Shown here: positions 62,751 through 64,000 of the stretch, in pieces | Position numbering within the stretch: position 1 is the first letter of the stretch | How the letters are laid out: each line of letters begins with the position of its first letter | DNA from: Gracilimonas sp034520725 | GTDB taxonomy: Bacteria; Bacteroidota; Rhodothermia; Balneolales; Balneolaceae | DNA length: 64,000 nucleotides | Assembly (NCBI GenBank): GCA_034520725.1 | Contig: JAXHNH010000020.1 | Coordinates: 138,229-202,228, forward strand | Direction of reading: 5' to 3' | The notes under the pieces: generated by a model | What the model saw: the letters and a program-made list of their open reading frames with translations, nothing else | Database searches by the model: none | Told to the model about the DNA's origin: nothing | Program-made: the position numbers and the translations under genes

Positions 62751-64000
62751 TTAAGCTTTTATCAGCTCCAATACCTTCTCCACTGCTTCGTCAATAGAAA
62801 GCTCATCCGTGTTGATGACCAGCGCCGGATCTTCGGGGGTTTCGTGGTCAGCATCGTAGCCGGTGAGTCCGGAGATCTCGCCTTTTTCAGCTTTTGCGTA
62901 GAGTCCTTTGGGGTCTCGTTCCTGTGCCGTTTTTGGATCACACGTGATATGAACCACCTTGAAATCTCCTTCAGGGAATAGGGCTTTTACCTTCTCACGA
63001 TCTGTATCAAACGGTGAGACAAAAGTGCAGATCACGATGTTACCATGTTCAAAGAATAATCTGGACAGGTGACCTACCCTCCGGATGTTCTCACTGCGGT
63101 CGGCGGCACTGAAGCCGAGATCACCGTTCAATCCGTGGCGAACCTGATCTCCATCCAGCAACATAGTCTGCTTACCGGATTCAAACAGTCTTTTTTCAAC
63201 TTCTTTGGCGATGGTACTCTTTCCGGCTCCGGAAATACCTGTCAACCACAGAACCTGTGACTTATGGCCATTTCTCTGCTCCCTTTCTTCCCTCGGTATA
63301 TTCCACGGCTCCCAAGTCACATTTGGAGAAACACTTCGGTCTTCGGTCCCCCGTCCTCCGTCCTTCGACACCGTCGAACCCGCACGCATCATTCCGGCTC
63401 CCACCGTCACATTCGTGGCTTTATCGATGATGATAAAACTACCGGTCCTTTTATTGATCTGATATGCATCAAAGAAAAGGGGCTGACTGCTGACCAGCTT
63501 CACACGGCCGATCTCATTCAGGTCAAGCTTATTGGCATCTTCACGATTCATAGTATCCACATTCATGCGATATACGATATCGTCTGCATACACCTGGGTT
63601 CTGCGGGTATTATGCTGAAGAACATACTGCTTACCGGGCTCAAGGGGCTTGCTGTCCATCCAGCACACATAGGCTTGAAAATCATTTCGAACCGTCGGTA
63701 CGTTATCCTTTCGGACGATCATATCGCCACGGGAAATATCGATCTCGTCTTCTGTGGTTAAGGTAACCGAATCGCCGGGATAGGCGATTTCCAGGTTCTT
63801 ACCTCTCGTCACGATCTCTTTGATCTTGGTGTTTAAACCGGATGGCAGGACTTTGACTTCATCTCCGGGACGCACGTGTCCTGATGCTACACGGCCTGAA
63901 AATCCTCTAAAATTCTGATTGGGTCGGATCACATACTGAACGGGGAACCGGAAATCGATAATATTCTCATCGGCATCCACCTTCACATTTTCCAGGTGAT
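62751..64000 (-). CDS. cysNC: Bifunctional sulfate adenylyltransferase large subunit / APS kinase, 5' part cut by window edge
   Basis: The frame is open at base 64000, so the GTPase (CysN G-domain) lies outside. Visible are the EF-Tu-like domains 2 and 3 (FRFPVQYVIRPNQNFRGFSG, GDSVTLTTEDEIDISRGDMI, QPLFFDAYQINKRTGSFIII), then a linker, then CysC: WLTGISGAGKSTIAKEVEKR (P-loop), GDQVRHGLNGDLGFSAADR and VSPFDTDREKVKALF. The enzyme activates sulfate to APS and phosphorylates it to PAPS. The linker between the halves is encoded by a GGACCGn heptamer array (63333-63370), giving DGGRGTEDRSVS. CysD is expected upstream. Confidence 0.94.
   Translation of the reverse strand, partial: HLENVKVDADENIIDFRFPVQYVIRPNQNFRGFSGRVASGHVRPGDEVKVLPSGLNTKIKEIVTRGKNLEIAYPGDSVTLTTEDEIDISRGDMIVRKDNVPTVRNDFQAYVCWMDSKPLEPGKQYVLQHNTRRTQVYADDIVYRMNVDTMNREDANKLDLNEIGRVKLVSSQPLFFDAYQINKRTGSFIIIDKATNVTVGAGMMRAGSTVSKDGGRGTEDRSVSPNVTWEPWNIPREEREQRNGHKSQVLWLTGISGAGKSTIAKEVEKRLFESGKQTMLLDGDQVRHGLNGDLGFSAADRSENIRRVGHLSRLFFEHGNIVICTFVSPFDTDREKVKALFPEGDFKVVHITCDPKTAQERDPKGLYAKAEKGEISGLTGYDADHETPEDPALVINTDELSIDEAVEKVLELIKA
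63333..63370. repeat. GGACCGn heptamer array inside cysNC
   Basis: On the minus strand GAAGGAC, GGAGGAC, GGGGGAC, CGAAGAC, CGAAGTG: five units of the same family as the intergenic tracts, in frame within the coding sequence between the CysN and CysC domains. Confidence 0.85.

Overview
The window looks like a chromosome segment of a Gram-negative bacterium of the Bacteroidota/Balneolota side of the FCB group (inference). The signs are a TonB-dependent receptor with an N-terminal carboxypeptidase-like domain, an imelysin/DUF4856/HTTM iron-type cluster, a histone H1-like Hc1 protein, a UMF1-family MFS protein, Bacteroidota-style TTTG / TAnnTTTG promoter elements, few strong Shine-Dalgarno sites, and intergenic palindromes of a kind common in that group. 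GC is roughly in the low-to-mid forties by eye.

Layout. 1-16 kb: gcvP (cut by the left edge), two secreted beta-propeller proteins, a ZIP metal transporter behind a palindromic operator, ettA, two bPH2 membrane proteins, an Hc1-like protein, a UMF1 transporter, the haem genes hemG (frame-broken) and hemH, an NAD-dependent epimerase-like protein and an AhpD-like protein. 16-25.8 kb: a large SGNH hydrolase, then a putative iron-acquisition operon (DUF4856 lipoprotein, imelysin, HTTM protein, TonB receptor) behind a TTAGAA/TTCTAA palindrome, a RAYT-type transposase and a TolB-like lipoprotein. 25.8-31.6 kb: an export cassette (LolA-like protein, two FtsX-like permeases, ABC ATPase, beta-barrel protein), interrupted by a four-helix-bundle gene lying between heptamer repeats. 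31.6-37.1 kb: the his operon GDCBH behind a histidine-rich leader peptide. 37-45 kb: DUF4174, OsmC, a small DUF1508-like protein, two near-identical DUF559 nuclease cassettes each bracketed by palindromic elements, an M28 peptidase, an acetamidase-like lipoprotein, gapA and pruA. 45-54 kb: ankyrin protein, fmt-def-ruvX-HU, rsh. 54-64 kb: an outer membrane protein, ugd, wzz, a nucleotidyltransferase pair, an aberrant glycine tRNA-like gene and a partial cysNC.

About 7-8 kb from 45 to 62.7 kb is non-coding repeat mosaic. It is built from a few recognisable parts: (i) half-elements with a constant CACATCC head, a variable perfect hairpin and a constant CTCCCTTCAAAGGGAG-AATT type tail; (ii) elements of about 130-140 bp that begin GTCATTGCGAGG and end in GCAATGAC; (iii) degenerate tandem arrays of 7-bp units in at least four sequence families (CAGTTAG, GGACCGT, TTGGATG, TTTAGTG). 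These parts are joined into 410-430 bp composite blocks that recur four times. Parts also occur inside or at the ends of genes: a heptamer array encodes the CysN-CysC linker, another forms the C-terminus of the ABC ATPase, and half-element pairs flank both DUF559 genes.

Eight genes have broken frames that a one- or two-base indel restores (hemG, HTTM, TolB-like, beta-barrel, LolA-like, M28, rsh, wzz), and a ninth small gene next to the nucleotidyltransferase probably does too. Because rsh and hemG are among them, and one gene carries a compensating pair of indels, assembly or sequencing indels are the likeliest cause. I list these as broken, but the proteins are probably intact in the organism.
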